Source: Streptomyces rubellomurinus (GTDB lineage Bacteria > Actinomycetota > Actinomycetes > Streptomycetales > Streptomycetaceae). From it: 13,667 bases of DNA. The translations under genes and the position numbers were made by a program. The stretch is taken from assembly GCF_000961885.1 (NCBI RefSeq), contig NZ_JZKH01000143.1:1-13667 (forward strand). Reading direction: 5' to 3'. Within the stretch, counting starts at the first letter, position 1, and each line of letters begins with the position of its first letter. Below the pieces are notes generated by a model. It saw only the letters and a list, made by a program, of their open reading frames with translations. It had not been told where the DNA came from and ran no database searches. Shown in pieces: positions 5,767-13,328 of the stretch.

Positions 5767-8211
5767 ATGTCCGCTCGATCCCGGGCCGGGCGCCCGCGCA
5801 TGCGCAGCAGACTGCTCGCACTGCTGTCCGTCCTGCTCCTCCCGCTCGCCGTTCTCACCGCGCTCGCCACCCCCGCCACCGCCGCAAATGCCGCCGCCCC
5901 CGCCGCCGGAAAGCTCACCGCCACTTTCACCACCGCCGACAACGGCTCCTGGTGGCAAGGCACGTACATCGTCCACAACGACAACGCCACCGCCGTCTCC
6001 GGCTGGTCGCTGGAGTTCGACCTCCCGGCCGGCGTCACCCTGGGCAACACCTACAACGGCACCGCCACCGTCAGCGGCCGACACGTGAGCGCCACCGCCG
6101 CGTTCTACAACTCCACGGTCAACGCCCACAGCACCACCGAGCCGTACAGCTTCTGGTTCGTCGGCAGCGGCCCGGTCGCCACTCCGCTCAACTGCCGCGT
6201 CAACGGCGACAAGTGCGACGGCACCCCGGACGTCCCCCCGGGCGCGCCGGGCACGCCCGCCGTCACCGAGTCCACCGCGCACACGCTCGCCCTGAGCTGG
6301 CCGGCCGCGGCCGGCGGGGACTTCCCGGTCGCCTCCTACGACGTGCTGAACGGCAGCACCGTGCTCGCCTGCAGCACCACCACCAGCACCCTGGTCACCG
6401 GCCTCACGCCGGCCACCTCGTACACCCTGGCCGTCCGGGCGAAGGACACCCGGGGCAACACCGGCCCGCTCAGCGCGCCCGTCACCGCCGCCACCTTCGA
6501 CCCGTCGACCGACCGCGTCCCGCCCACCGCGCCGACCAACCTGCGGTCCACGGCGGCGAGTTCGTCCGACGTGACGCTCGCCTGGAACGCCGCCACGGAC
6601 AACGTCCGGGTCGCCGCGTACGACGTCTACCAGGGCGCCACCCTGGCGGCGACGGTCACCGGCAGCACGCTCACCGCGACCATCGGCGGCCTCTCGCCGT
6701 CCACCGCCTACAGCTTCAGCGTCAAGGCCCGCGACCCCGCCGACAACACCTCCGCCGCCTCCGCCCCGCTGTCCGTCACCACCTCGGACGTCGTCGGCGC
6801 CGGGAAGTACGCCCGGGTCGGCTACTTCGTCCAGTGGGGGATCTACGGCCGCCAGTACTTCGTCAAGAACCTCGACACCTCCGGCAGCGCCGCCAAGCTC
6901 GACATCGTCAACTACGCCTTCGAGAACATCGATCCGGTGAACCTCACCTGCCTCGCGGGCGTCACCAAGGGCACCACCGCCAACCCGCAGGACCCGGACC
7001 AGGGCACCGGCGCCGGTGACGCCGACGCCGACTACGCCCGCCCGATGAGCGCCGACCAGTCCGTGGACGGCGTCGCCGACGACGGCTGGGGCAAACTCCG
7101 GGGCAACCTCAACCAGTTGAAGAAGCTCAAGGCCAAGTACCCGAACCTGAAGGTGGTCGTCTCACTCGGCGGCTGGACCTACTCCAAGTACTTCTCCGAC
7201 GTCGCCGCCACCGACGCCTCCCGCCAGAAGTTCGTCAAGTCCTGCGTCGACACCTGGATCAGGGGCAACCTGCCGGTCTACAACGGCGCCGGCGGCGACG
7301 GCGTGGCGGCGGGCATCTTCGACGGCATCGACCTCGACTGGGAGTGGCCCGGCTCCGGCGACGGCCACGCCGGCAACCACTGGAGCGCCGGCGACAAGGC
7401 CAACCTGACCCCGCTGGCGGCCGAATTCCGCAAGCAGCTCGACGCGTTGGGCGGCTCGCACAAGCTGCTCACCGCCTTCACCCCGGCCGACCCGGCGAAG
7501 GTCGCCGCCGGCTGGGACCTGTCGAAGATCTTCGGCTCGCTGGACATCGCCAACGTCCAGGGCTACGACTTCCACGGCTCCGGCAGCGACAACTCCTGGG
7601 AGCCCAACCGCACCGGCCAGGCCAGCAACCTCTACCCGGACCCGAACGACCCGTACAACGTCCACTTCAGCATCGACACGGCCGTCCAGACCTACCTGAA
7701 CGCCGGAGTCAACCCGCGCAAGCTCACCATCGGCTTCCCGTTCTACGGGCGCGGCTGGCAGGGCGTGGCGGCGGGCGGCACCGGCGCGAACGGCGCCTGG
7801 CAGTCCGCGAACGGCGCCGCCCCCGGCCAGTTCGCCGAGGAGGCCGGGACGCGCGGGTACCAGAACCTGATCACCGGCGTCCCGAACCTGACCGTCTACC
7901 ACGACCCCAAGTCCGTGGCCACGTACGGCTACACGGGCCCCGGCGGCCAGTGGTGGAGCTTCGACGACGCCTGGTCGATCGCCCAAAAGACGGCCTACGT
8001 CAAGTCCAGGAACCTGCTCGGCGGCATGATCTGGGAGATGTCCGGCGACACCCCGTCCGGCACCCTGATGTCCGCCCTCGACACCGGCCTCACCCAGCCG
8101 GCCGCCGCCCAGCCGACCACCACCCAGCCCGGCGTCAGCCAGCCGACCGCCGCCCAGCCCGGCGCCGCCGGCGACCAGCGGCCCGGCCGCACCCGGTCCG
8201 GCCCCGAGTAA
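5767..8211 (+). CDS. Secreted GH18 chitinase with CBM2 and two fibronectin type III domains
   Basis: This 814-aa extracellular enzyme cleaves beta-1,4 bonds in chitin. ATG 5767 follows a clear AGGGAG Shine-Dalgarno (5757-5762). Upstream in-frame codons would overlap the promoter, so an earlier start is unlikely. A Sec-type signal peptide has an arginine-rich start, a leucine-rich core (16-34) and likely cleavage after ATPATA (about 39). Then come a CBM2 chitin/cellulose-binding domain (about 48-150, with cysteines 143 and 150), FnIII domains at about 157-245 and 252-339, and the GH18 barrel (about 346-775). Catalytic features are SLGG (466-469), DGIDLDWEWP with acid/base E526 (D519, D522, D524), QGYDFHG with Y600, and W756 in MIWEMSGD. 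A chitinase insertion subdomain before W756 suggests GH18 subfamily A. The protein ends in an unusual Gln-Pro repeat tail. Expression is predicted to be chitin-induced through the paired DasR-type sites. Confidence 0.96.
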   Translation: MSARSRAGRPRMRSRLLALLSVLLLPLAVLTALATPATAANAAAPAAGKLTATFTTADNGSWWQGTYIVHNDNATAVSGWSLEFDLPAGVTLGNTYNGTATVSGRHVSATAAFYNSTVNAHSTTEPYSFWFVGSGPVATPLNCRVNGDKCDGTPDVPPGAPGTPAVTESTAHTLALSWPAAAGGDFPVASYDVLNGSTVLACSTTTSTLVTGLTPATSYTLAVRAKDTRGNTGPLSAPVTAATFDPSTDRVPPTAPTNLRSTAASSSDVTLAWNAATDNVRVAAYDVYQGATLAATVTGSTLTATIGGLSPSTAYSFSVKARDPADNTSAASAPLSVTTSDVVGAGKYARVGYFVQWGIYGRQYFVKNLDTSGSAAKLDIVNYAFENIDPVNLTCLAGVTKGTTANPQDPDQGTGAGDADADYARPMSADQSVDGVADDGWGKLRGNLNQLKKLKAKYPNLKVVVSLGGWTYSKYFSDVAATDASRQKFVKSCVDTWIRGNLPVYNGAGGDGVAAGIFDGIDLDWEWPGSGDGHAGNHWSAGDKANLTPLAAEFRKQLDALGGSHKLLTAFTPADPAKVAAGWDLSKIFGSLDIANVQGYDFHGSGSDNSWEPNRTGQASNLYPDPNDPYNVHFSIDTAVQTYLNAGVNPRKLTIGFPFYGRGWQGVAAGGTGANGAWQSANGAAPGQFAEEAGTRGYQNLITGVPNLTVYHDPKSVATYGYTGPGGQWWSFDDAWSIAQKTAYVKSRNLLGGMIWEMSGDTPSGTLMSALDTGLTQPAAAQPTTTQPGVSQPTAAQPGAAGDQRPGRTRSGPE
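8092..8166 (+). repeat. Five tandem 15-bp units encoding a Gln-Pro pentapeptide tail
   Basis: Residues 776-800 read as five units of [T/A/S]-Q-P-x-x (TQPAA, AQPTT, TQPGV, SQPTA, AQPGA). The units lie after the GH18 barrel, followed by a basic end. The DNA copies are diverged, so this is an older, in-frame expansion. Confidence 0.85.
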
Positions 8212-8234
8212 CCACCCCCGCAACCGAGTCGGGA

Positions 8235-8270
8235 CCGGTGGCCCTCCCGCCGCGACGGGCGGGCCACCGG
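8235..8270. terminator. Bidirectional hairpin terminator between chitinase and reductase genes
   Basis: CCGGTGGCCC (8235-8244) pairs perfectly with GGGCCACCGG (8261-8270). After one T/C mismatch the stem continues CCCG/CGGG (8246-8249 with 8256-8259), with a six-base loop. It lies between two converging stop codons. Confidence 0.85.
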
Positions 8271-8286
8271 CGCCCCGACACCGGCC

Positions 8287-9621
8287 TCAGCGCGCGGCCA
8301 TCGCGAGCAGCTTGCGCGCCGCCCGGTTCTCCCGCAGCAGCCGCGCGAAGTCCGTGTGCCCCTGCGTGGTCCGGGCGAAGGCCCGCCAGGCCGCCGGCAC
8401 CGTGCAGACCGCCGTGTGGAACAGCTGCGGCCGCCGCTCGAAGGCCGCCAACAGCTGCTTGCCGGCCCGCATTTCGACGCCCAGCCCGGCCTTGATCGCG
8501 AACGCGTAGTTCAGCGCCTCGCGCCGCACGCCCGCCGCCTCGCCGGCCTCCGCGACCTTCACCGCCCACTCGCCGGCCAGTCGGCCCGAGCGCAGCGCGT
8601 ACGAGATGCCCTCGCGGGTCCACGGCTCCAGCAGCCCGGCCGCGTCCCCGGCCACCAGAACCCGGCCGCGGGAGAGCGGCGAGTCCTCGGCCCGGCAGCG
8701 GGTCAGGTGCCCCGACTCGACGCTCGGGGTGAACCCGGACAGGCCCAACCGCCGGATGTAGTCGGCGAGGTACTGCTTCGTCCGCTCGCCGTCGCCGCGC
8801 GCCGAGATGACGCCGACGGTCAGGCTGGCGGAGTCCGTCTTCGGGAACACCCAGCCGTAACTGCCGGGCAGCGGGCCCCAGTCGAGGTGCACCCGGCCCT
8901 GCCAGTCGGCGGCGACCTCCACCGGCACCGGGATCTCCGCCTCCAGCCCCAGGTCGATCTGGTCGAAGGAGACCCCGACGTGCCGGCCGATCCGGCTCGC
9001 GCTGCCGTCCGCGCCGACCACCGCGCGCGCCTCGAAGACGCGCCCGTCCGCGGCCGTCACCCGCACCGTCCGCTGGTCGCCGCCGCGCTGCTCCACGCCG
9101 GTGACGGTGACGCCGGTGAGCAGCACCGCGCCCGCCTGCTCGGCCGCCTGCACCAGGCGCAGGTCGAACTCGTCCCGGTTGACCAGGCCGAACAGCATCC
9201 GCTCGGAGCGGTGCGTGCGGGTGTACCGGCCGTCGTAGGCGAAGGTCACGGCGTGCACCCGGTCCTGCAGCGGCAGCTTGAAGTCCGGCGGCAGGCTGTC
9301 CCGGGAGGGGCCGATGATGCCGCCGCCGCAGGTCTTGTAGCGGGGGTGCTCGGCCTTGTCGAGCAGCAGCACCCGGCGGCCCTGGACGGCGGCGGCGTGC
9401 GCGGCCGAGGAGCCGGCCGGCCCGGCGCCGACCACCACGACGTCCCAGACGACGCCGTCGAGCCGCGAGTCCGGGGCGGCGGGGGCGCCGCTGTCGTCCA
9501 CCGCGGTCACGACCTCGGCCTCGGCCGGAGCACCGGCCTGGACGTCCGCCGGAGCATCGACCGGAGTGTCGGCCGGAGTGTCGAGCGGGCTACGGGAATC
9601 GGGGCTTCCGGAGTCAGTCAC
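8287..9621 (-). CDS. Geranylgeranyl reductase family FAD-dependent oxidoreductase
   Basis: This is a 444-aa flavoprotein of the group that hydrogenates double bonds in polyprenyl chains of lipids or quinones. After a low-complexity N-terminus, a Rossmann FAD site reads VVVVGAGPAGSSAA (G65, G67, G70). Then come PRYKTCGGGI, typical of geranylgeranyl reductases, the substrate-cavity motif YGWVFPK (family form YxWxFP), and the second FAD motif RVLVAGDAAGLLEPWTREGI. GTG 9621 (VTDSGS) is chosen because the perfect -10 TAGGAT lies eight bases before it; the frame stays open 39 codons further but would cover that promoter. Residues 14-34 form a [T/A]-P-x-[D/E] tetrapeptide repeat, an odd extension for this family. 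The substrate is unknown; menaquinone side-chain or isoprenoid reduction are family possibilities. No quinone or terpene genes are adjacent. Confidence 0.9.
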   Translation of the reverse strand: MTDSGSPDSRSPLDTPADTPVDAPADVQAGAPAEAEVVTAVDDSGAPAAPDSRLDGVVWDVVVVGAGPAGSSAAHAAAVQGRRVLLLDKAEHPRYKTCGGGIIGPSRDSLPPDFKLPLQDRVHAVTFAYDGRYTRTHRSERMLFGLVNRDEFDLRLVQAAEQAGAVLLTGVTVTGVEQRGGDQRTVRVTAADGRVFEARAVVGADGSASRIGRHVGVSFDQIDLGLEAEIPVPVEVAADWQGRVHLDWGPLPGSYGWVFPKTDSASLTVGVISARGDGERTKQYLADYIRRLGLSGFTPSVESGHLTRCRAEDSPLSRGRVLVAGDAAGLLEPWTREGISYALRSGRLAGEWAVKVAEAGEAAGVRREALNYAFAIKAGLGVEMRAGKQLLAAFERRPQLFHTAVCTVPAAWRAFARTTQGHTDFARLLRENRAARKLLAMAAR

Positions 9622-9629
9622 GTCGAGCA

Positions 9630-9635
9630 ATCCTA
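9630..9635 (-). promoter_or_regulatory. -10 box TAGGAT giving a probable leaderless reductase transcript
   Basis: TAGGAT on the minus strand matches the actinobacterial -10 consensus and ends eight bases before the GTG at 9621. Transcription would then start at about that GTG. No Shine-Dalgarno is present, and the -35 region is weak. Confidence 0.65.
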
Positions 9636-9811
9636 TGCGTCCGACCGACCCGACCGGACGCCGCACCGCCCGGACCGGCCGCAGCGCACCCCGACCGGCC
9701 CCGGCCGGCCCAGGCCGCGCGGCCCGCCCCGCCCGCACACACCCTGAGCCGACCCCGCGCCCACCCCACCCACGGCCCGACAGCCTCCGAACCGCGCCGA
9801 TCGGCTCAGCC

Positions 9812-9817
9812 TATGAT
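9812..9817 (+). promoter_or_regulatory. -10 box TATGAT for the M20 dipeptidase gene
   Basis: TATGAT differs from TATAAT at one position and stands out in GC-rich DNA. It lies 66 bases before the ATG at 9884, giving a leader of about 60 nt that includes the GGAG Shine-Dalgarno at 9875-9878. No good -35 was found. The DNA between this box and the divergent TAGGAT (9636-9811) is GC-rich with repeated GACCGG motifs and no gene. Confidence 0.5.
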
Positions 9818-9883
9818 CGGAAACACCCCAACCGACCGCCCCGCCCGCACCCCTCGGACGGCGGCCCTCCCCTCGGAGCACCG

Positions 9884-11248
9884 ATGTCACAGCCCCTGGC
9901 CGACGCCGTCCGGTCCCTGATGGACCGTGCCCGCACCGACCTCGCCGAACTGGTCGCCTTCCCCTCGGTCGCCGACCCGCGCCAGTTCCCGGTCGAGGAG
10001 TGCGAGAAGGCCGCGCGCTGGGTCGCCGACGCCTTCGCGGCCGAGGGCCTGACCGGCGTCCGGCTGCTGGACACCCCGGACGGCACCCAGTCCGTCTACG
10101 GCGAGCTCCCCGGCCCCGAGGGCGCCCCGACCGTCCTGCTCTACTCCCACTACGACGTCCAGCCGCCGCTCGACGAGGCCGGCTGGCACAGCCCCGCCTT
10201 CGAGCTGACCGAGCGTGACGGCCGCTGGTACGGGCGCGGCGCGGCCGACTGCAAGGGCAACATCCTGATGCACCTGACCGCCCTGCGCGCGCTGCGCCAG
10301 GTGTACGGCGACGCGTACCCGGTCGGCCTGAAGATCATCGTCGAGGGCTCGGAGGAGCAGGGCACCGGCGGCCTGGAGCGCTACGCCGAGGCCCACCCGG
10401 AGCTGCTCGCCGCCGACGTCATCGTGATCGGCGACACCGGCAACTTCGCCCCCGGCCTGCCCACCGTGACCGCCTCGCTGCGCGGCATGACGGTCGTCGA
10501 GGCCTCGGTCACCACCCTGGCCGGGAACCTGCACTCCGGCGCGTTCGGCGGCGCCGCCCCGGACGCCCTGCAGTGCCTGGTCCGGATGCTCGCCTCGCTG
10601 CACGACGAGCACGGCGACGTCGCGGTCGACGGCCTGGCCGCCGACCAGACCTGGGAGGGCGTGCAGTACCCGGACGAGCAGTTCCGCGCCGACGCCAAGG
10701 TGCTCGACGGCGTCGCCCTGACCGGCACCGGCACCGTGGCCGACCGGCTCTGGGCCCGCCCGTCCGTCACCGTGCTCGGCATCGACGCCCCGCCGGTGAT
10801 CGGCGCCACCTCCTCCGTCCAGGCCGCCGCCAAGGCCCTGATCAGCCTGCGCGTCCCGCCGGGCATGGACGCGGCCGAGGCCCAGGCCGCGCTGATCGCC
10901 CACCTGGAGGCGCGCACCCCGCTCGGCGCCCGCCTCACCGTCGAGCGCCACGGCAACGGCGCGCCGTTCCGCGCGGACACCAGCGGCCCGGCGTACGAGG
11001 CGATGGGCGAGGCCATGCGGGAGGCGTTCGGCACCCCGATGGTCGCCTCCGGTGAGGGCGGCTCGATCCCGCTCTGCAACACCCTGCGCACGCTCTACCC
11101 GCAGGCCGAGATCGTGCTGATCGGCGTCGAGGACCCGACCACCCAGATCCACGCCGTCAACGAGAGCGTCGACCCGCAGGAGCTGGAGCGGATGGCCCTG
11201 ACCGAGGCGCTGTTCCTCCGCCGCTACGCCGAACTGCGCTCCGCCTGA
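9884..11248 (+). CDS. M20/M25/M40-family dipeptidase (zinc metallopeptidase)
   Basis: This 454-aa cytoplasmic enzyme is expected to hydrolyse dipeptides or related amide bonds with two zinc ions. The start ATG 9884 has GGAG five bases upstream. The catalytic domain has H89 and D91 in YSHYDVQP (zinc ligand and catalytic-site Asp), bridging D122 in GRGAADCKG, E157 (general base) and E158 (zinc) in EGSEEQGT, D184 in VIGDTG, and H423 in TQIHAVNES. A dimerisation domain is inserted at about 200-360. The length and motif spacing match the PepV/carnosinase-like dipeptidases of Actinobacteria. All expected metal residues are present, so it should be active. Its 3' end overlaps the convergent DUF4184 gene by 25 bp. 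Confidence 0.94.
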   Translation: MSQPLADAVRSLMDRARTDLAELVAFPSVADPRQFPVEECEKAARWVADAFAAEGLTGVRLLDTPDGTQSVYGELPGPEGAPTVLLYSHYDVQPPLDEAGWHSPAFELTERDGRWYGRGAADCKGNILMHLTALRALRQVYGDAYPVGLKIIVEGSEEQGTGGLERYAEAHPELLAADVIVIGDTGNFAPGLPTVTASLRGMTVVEASVTTLAGNLHSGAFGGAAPDALQCLVRMLASLHDEHGDVAVDGLAADQTWEGVQYPDEQFRADAKVLDGVALTGTGTVADRLWARPSVTVLGIDAPPVIGATSSVQAAAKALISLRVPPGMDAAEAQAALIAHLEARTPLGARLTVERHGNGAPFRADTSGPAYEAMGEAMREAFGTPMVASGEGGSIPLCNTLRTLYPQAEIVLIGVEDPTTQIHAVNESVDPQELERMALTEALFLRRYAELRSA

Positions 11249-12117
11249 CGGGAGTTCGCCACCTGCCCGGGGTCCGGAACCGCACCGGAGCCCGGGCCGG
11301 ACGCGGAGCCCGCCGCCGGACGCCCGCCGCCGAACCGGCGGGCGGCCGCCGCCACCACGGCCCAGCCGACCGCGCCCACCGCGAGCCCGGCCCCGGCGCC
11401 GAAGCACACCTCGGGGACGAGGTTGCGCCGCAGCGGCCCGATCCGGTGCAGCACCCCGGCGGCCGTCGCCGCGCCCAGCGCCGCGACGGCCGCCCGCCGG
11501 ACCGGGGGCGCCGGCCGGACGGCGGGCGGCACCGGCTCCACGGCCCGCACCGCGCGCGCCGCCCAGCCGCCCATCGCCACCAGGGCGAGCGCCGAACTCC
11601 CGTACTGCGCCGCCTCGTAGAGCGGCACGCCGGCCACCGTCCGGTCCAGGACGGGCAGCAGCCGCACGCCCAGCCGGCCGCCGTGGGTGAACGCGTCCCA
11701 GCCGACGTGGGTGGCCGCGCCGACCGCCGCCGAGGCCACGAACCACGCCGCGTCCGCGCCGCGACGGCCGACGCGCGTGCCGGCACGCGGGCCACCGCCG
11801 CCGGACAGCCGGACCGTCAGCGCCTCGACGCCGCCCGCCCACCGCTCCGGCAGCAGCCCGACCAGCGGCGCCCGCACCAGCCCGTGCCAGCCGGCCACCA
11901 GCGCACCGGCCACCGCCACGTCCAGCGTCGGCACCGCCCACCAGCGGTGCGTCAGCCCGCCGAGGCCGTACACCCCGGGCAGCAGCGACTCCGCGAAGAA
12001 CGGCACGTCCGGCGCCATCGACCCGGCGACCAGCGCCGAGGCCACCAACGGCCCGCGCTGCCCGGCGGCGCGCAGCAGGGGCAGGACGGCGGCGGGGTGG
12101 CTGAGCGTGAAGGGCAT
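11224..12117 (-). CDS. DUF4184 family integral membrane protein
   Basis: This 297-aa protein of unknown function starts MPFTLSHPAAVLPL, the typical DUF4184 opening. ATG 12117 follows a perfect GGAGG (12126-12130) eight bases upstream. Several hydrophobic segments are visible, including LVASALVAGSMAPDVPFF (near residue 25), AVAGALVAGWHGL, AAWFVASAAVGAATHVGWDAFTHGG, an alanine-rich segment near GAATAAGVL, and GLAVGAVGWAVVAAAA. Histidines and aspartates in SHP, APDVPFF, THRWW and HVGWDAFTH recall the metal-binding pattern of YdjM/LexA-regulated membrane hydrolase relatives, so a membrane metal-dependent activity is possible but unproven. The C-terminal 40 residues are Gly/Pro/Ser-rich. The upstream same-strand neighbour is 143 bp away. 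Confidence 0.85.
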   Translation of the reverse strand: MPFTLSHPAAVLPLLRAAGQRGPLVASALVAGSMAPDVPFFAESLLPGVYGLGGLTHRWWAVPTLDVAVAGALVAGWHGLVRAPLVGLLPERWAGGVEALTVRLSGGGGPRAGTRVGRRGADAAWFVASAAVGAATHVGWDAFTHGGRLGVRLLPVLDRTVAGVPLYEAAQYGSSALALVAMGGWAARAVRAVEPVPPAVRPAPPVRRAAVAALGAATAAGVLHRIGPLRRNLVPEVCFGAGAGLAVGAVGWAVVAAAARRFGGGRPAAGSASGPGSGAVPDPGQVANSRQAERSSA

Positions 12118-12260
12118 GCGCCCATCCTCCCGCACGGCCCCGGCCGGCACCCTCCGAGTCCGCCGGCCCCGGGCACGCCCCCGCGACCGAGCGGGCCCGC
12201 CCGCCCCCACCGCCCCACCCACTCACGCACGCCCCCGCCCGCCCCCGCCGCCGCACCCCG
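12118..12260. other. GC-rich intergenic spacer
   Basis: It carries the GGAGG ribosome-binding site of the DUF4184 gene (12126-12130). I see neither a strong hairpin nor a clear promoter, so read-through from the fusion gene upstream is possible. Confidence 0.4.
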
Positions 12261-13328
12261 TCAGGCCGCGTCCGCCGTGCTCGCCAGCCCCAGCGCGACC
12301 CGGGCTCCCGCCTCCAGGTACCGCAGCTCCCCGCAGCGCCGCGCGTCCAGCGCGGCCGCGAGCCGCCGGTAGCGGCTGAGCGGCAGCAGGTCGGCGGCCT
12401 CGTCCAGGGTGACGAAGCGCCAGCCCCGCAGCTCCTCGGCCTGGAGCAGCACGTTCTGCCGCCCCTGCGCGTCGAGCAGCCCGCCGTCGTAGACGAGCCG
12501 CAGCCCGCCCCGGCGGGGGCCGGTGCGCGGCTCCCAGTCGACGGCGAGCAGGCGCAGCGCGGCCGGGTCGAGCCGCAGGCCGAGTTCCTCGGCGGTCTCC
12601 CGCAGGGCGGCGTCGGTGGGCGCCTCGCCGCGTTCGACGACGCCGCCGGGGAAGTCCCAGTCGGGCTTGTAGACCGGGTCGACGAGCAGCACGCGGTCCT
12701 GTTCGTCGAAGAGGAGGACGGCGGAGGCGACGGTGTCGCCGGTCGGGTCCGGGGTCTGGACGATCGGACAGCGGGCGGCGCCGACCCGGATGAGCTCGGC
12801 GATCCGCTGGGCGGTCTCGCGCGGGGTGAGGGCGCCGTTGTCGATCATCCGGGCGTCCTCGACCAGCCAGCGGCGGGCGGCCCGGTAGCGGGGGAGGTGG
12901 TCGAGGCACCAGCGGCGGACCCGCTCGCTGGCCGCCGGGTCGCCCGGGCACTCCTCGCGGTGCGCGATGCGGTCACGCAGGATCGTTTCTTCTGGGTCCA
13001 GCACGAAGTGGTGCACCGCGATGCCGTGCGAGGCGAGGTCGCCGAAGATCTCGTCCCGGTAGTCCTCTCTGAGCAGTGTCATCGGAACCACCAGCGGCCC
13101 GGGGACCTCCCCGAGCAGCGCCGCCGCCGTCTCGGGGACGAGCCGGCGCCAGGCCGGCAGGTCCTGGAAGTCCGACACCGTCGCCAGCCGGTCCGCCGGG
13201 AGCATCCGGCGCAGGCCGAAGCCCACCTGCTCGGGATCGAAGAGCACGCTCCCGGGCAGCAGTTCCACCAGCTCGCGGCAGGCACTGGTCTTGCCCGCCC
13301 CGAATGTGCCGTTGACCCAGACGATCAC
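12261..13328 (-). CDS. TmrB-like P-loop / Nudix hydrolase fusion protein
   Basis: This 355-aa two-domain cytoplasmic protein starts at GTG 13328 ([14 protein letters not shown]), with a GGGG-rich Shine-Dalgarno four to nine bases upstream. Residues 1-185 resemble Bacillus subtilis TmrB, the ATP-binding tunicamycin-resistance protein. Shared features are the start IxWxNGxFGxGKT with Walker A (G7-T14), [10 protein letters not shown], the VPMT strand (81-84), and [16 protein letters not shown]. Residues 195-330 form a Nudix domain with a complete box, GX5EX7RExxEExGL, from G229 to L251 (catalytic E247/E248). Nudix enzymes split nucleoside diphosphates linked to another group. A joint role, such as phosphorylating then hydrolysing a nucleotide-like antibiotic or metabolite, is my inference. 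The N-terminus matches TmrB at its start, which rules out longer upstream starts. Confidence 0.88.
   Translation of the reverse strand: MIVWVNGTFGAGKTSACRELVELLPGSVLFDPEQVGFGLRRMLPADRLATVSDFQDLPAWRRLVPETAAALLGEVPGPLVVPMTLLREDYRDEIFGDLASHGIAVHHFVLDPEETILRDRIAHREECPGDPAASERVRRWCLDHLPRYRAARRWLVEDARMIDNGALTPRETAQRIAELIRVGAARCPIVQTPDPTGDTVASAVLLFDEQDRVLLVDPVYKPDWDFPGGVVERGEAPTDAALRETAEELGLRLDPAALRLLAVDWEPRTGPRRGGLRLVYDGGLLDAQGRQNVLLQAEELRGWRFVTLDEAADLLPLSRYRRLAAALDARRCGELRYLEAGARVALGLASTADAA

Noticed and set aside
9887..12256. 789-codon minus-strand open frame opposite the dipeptidase
   Set aside because: It is antisense to a complete metallopeptidase with all catalytic residues; its translation is Gly/Val/Asp/Arg-rich shadow.
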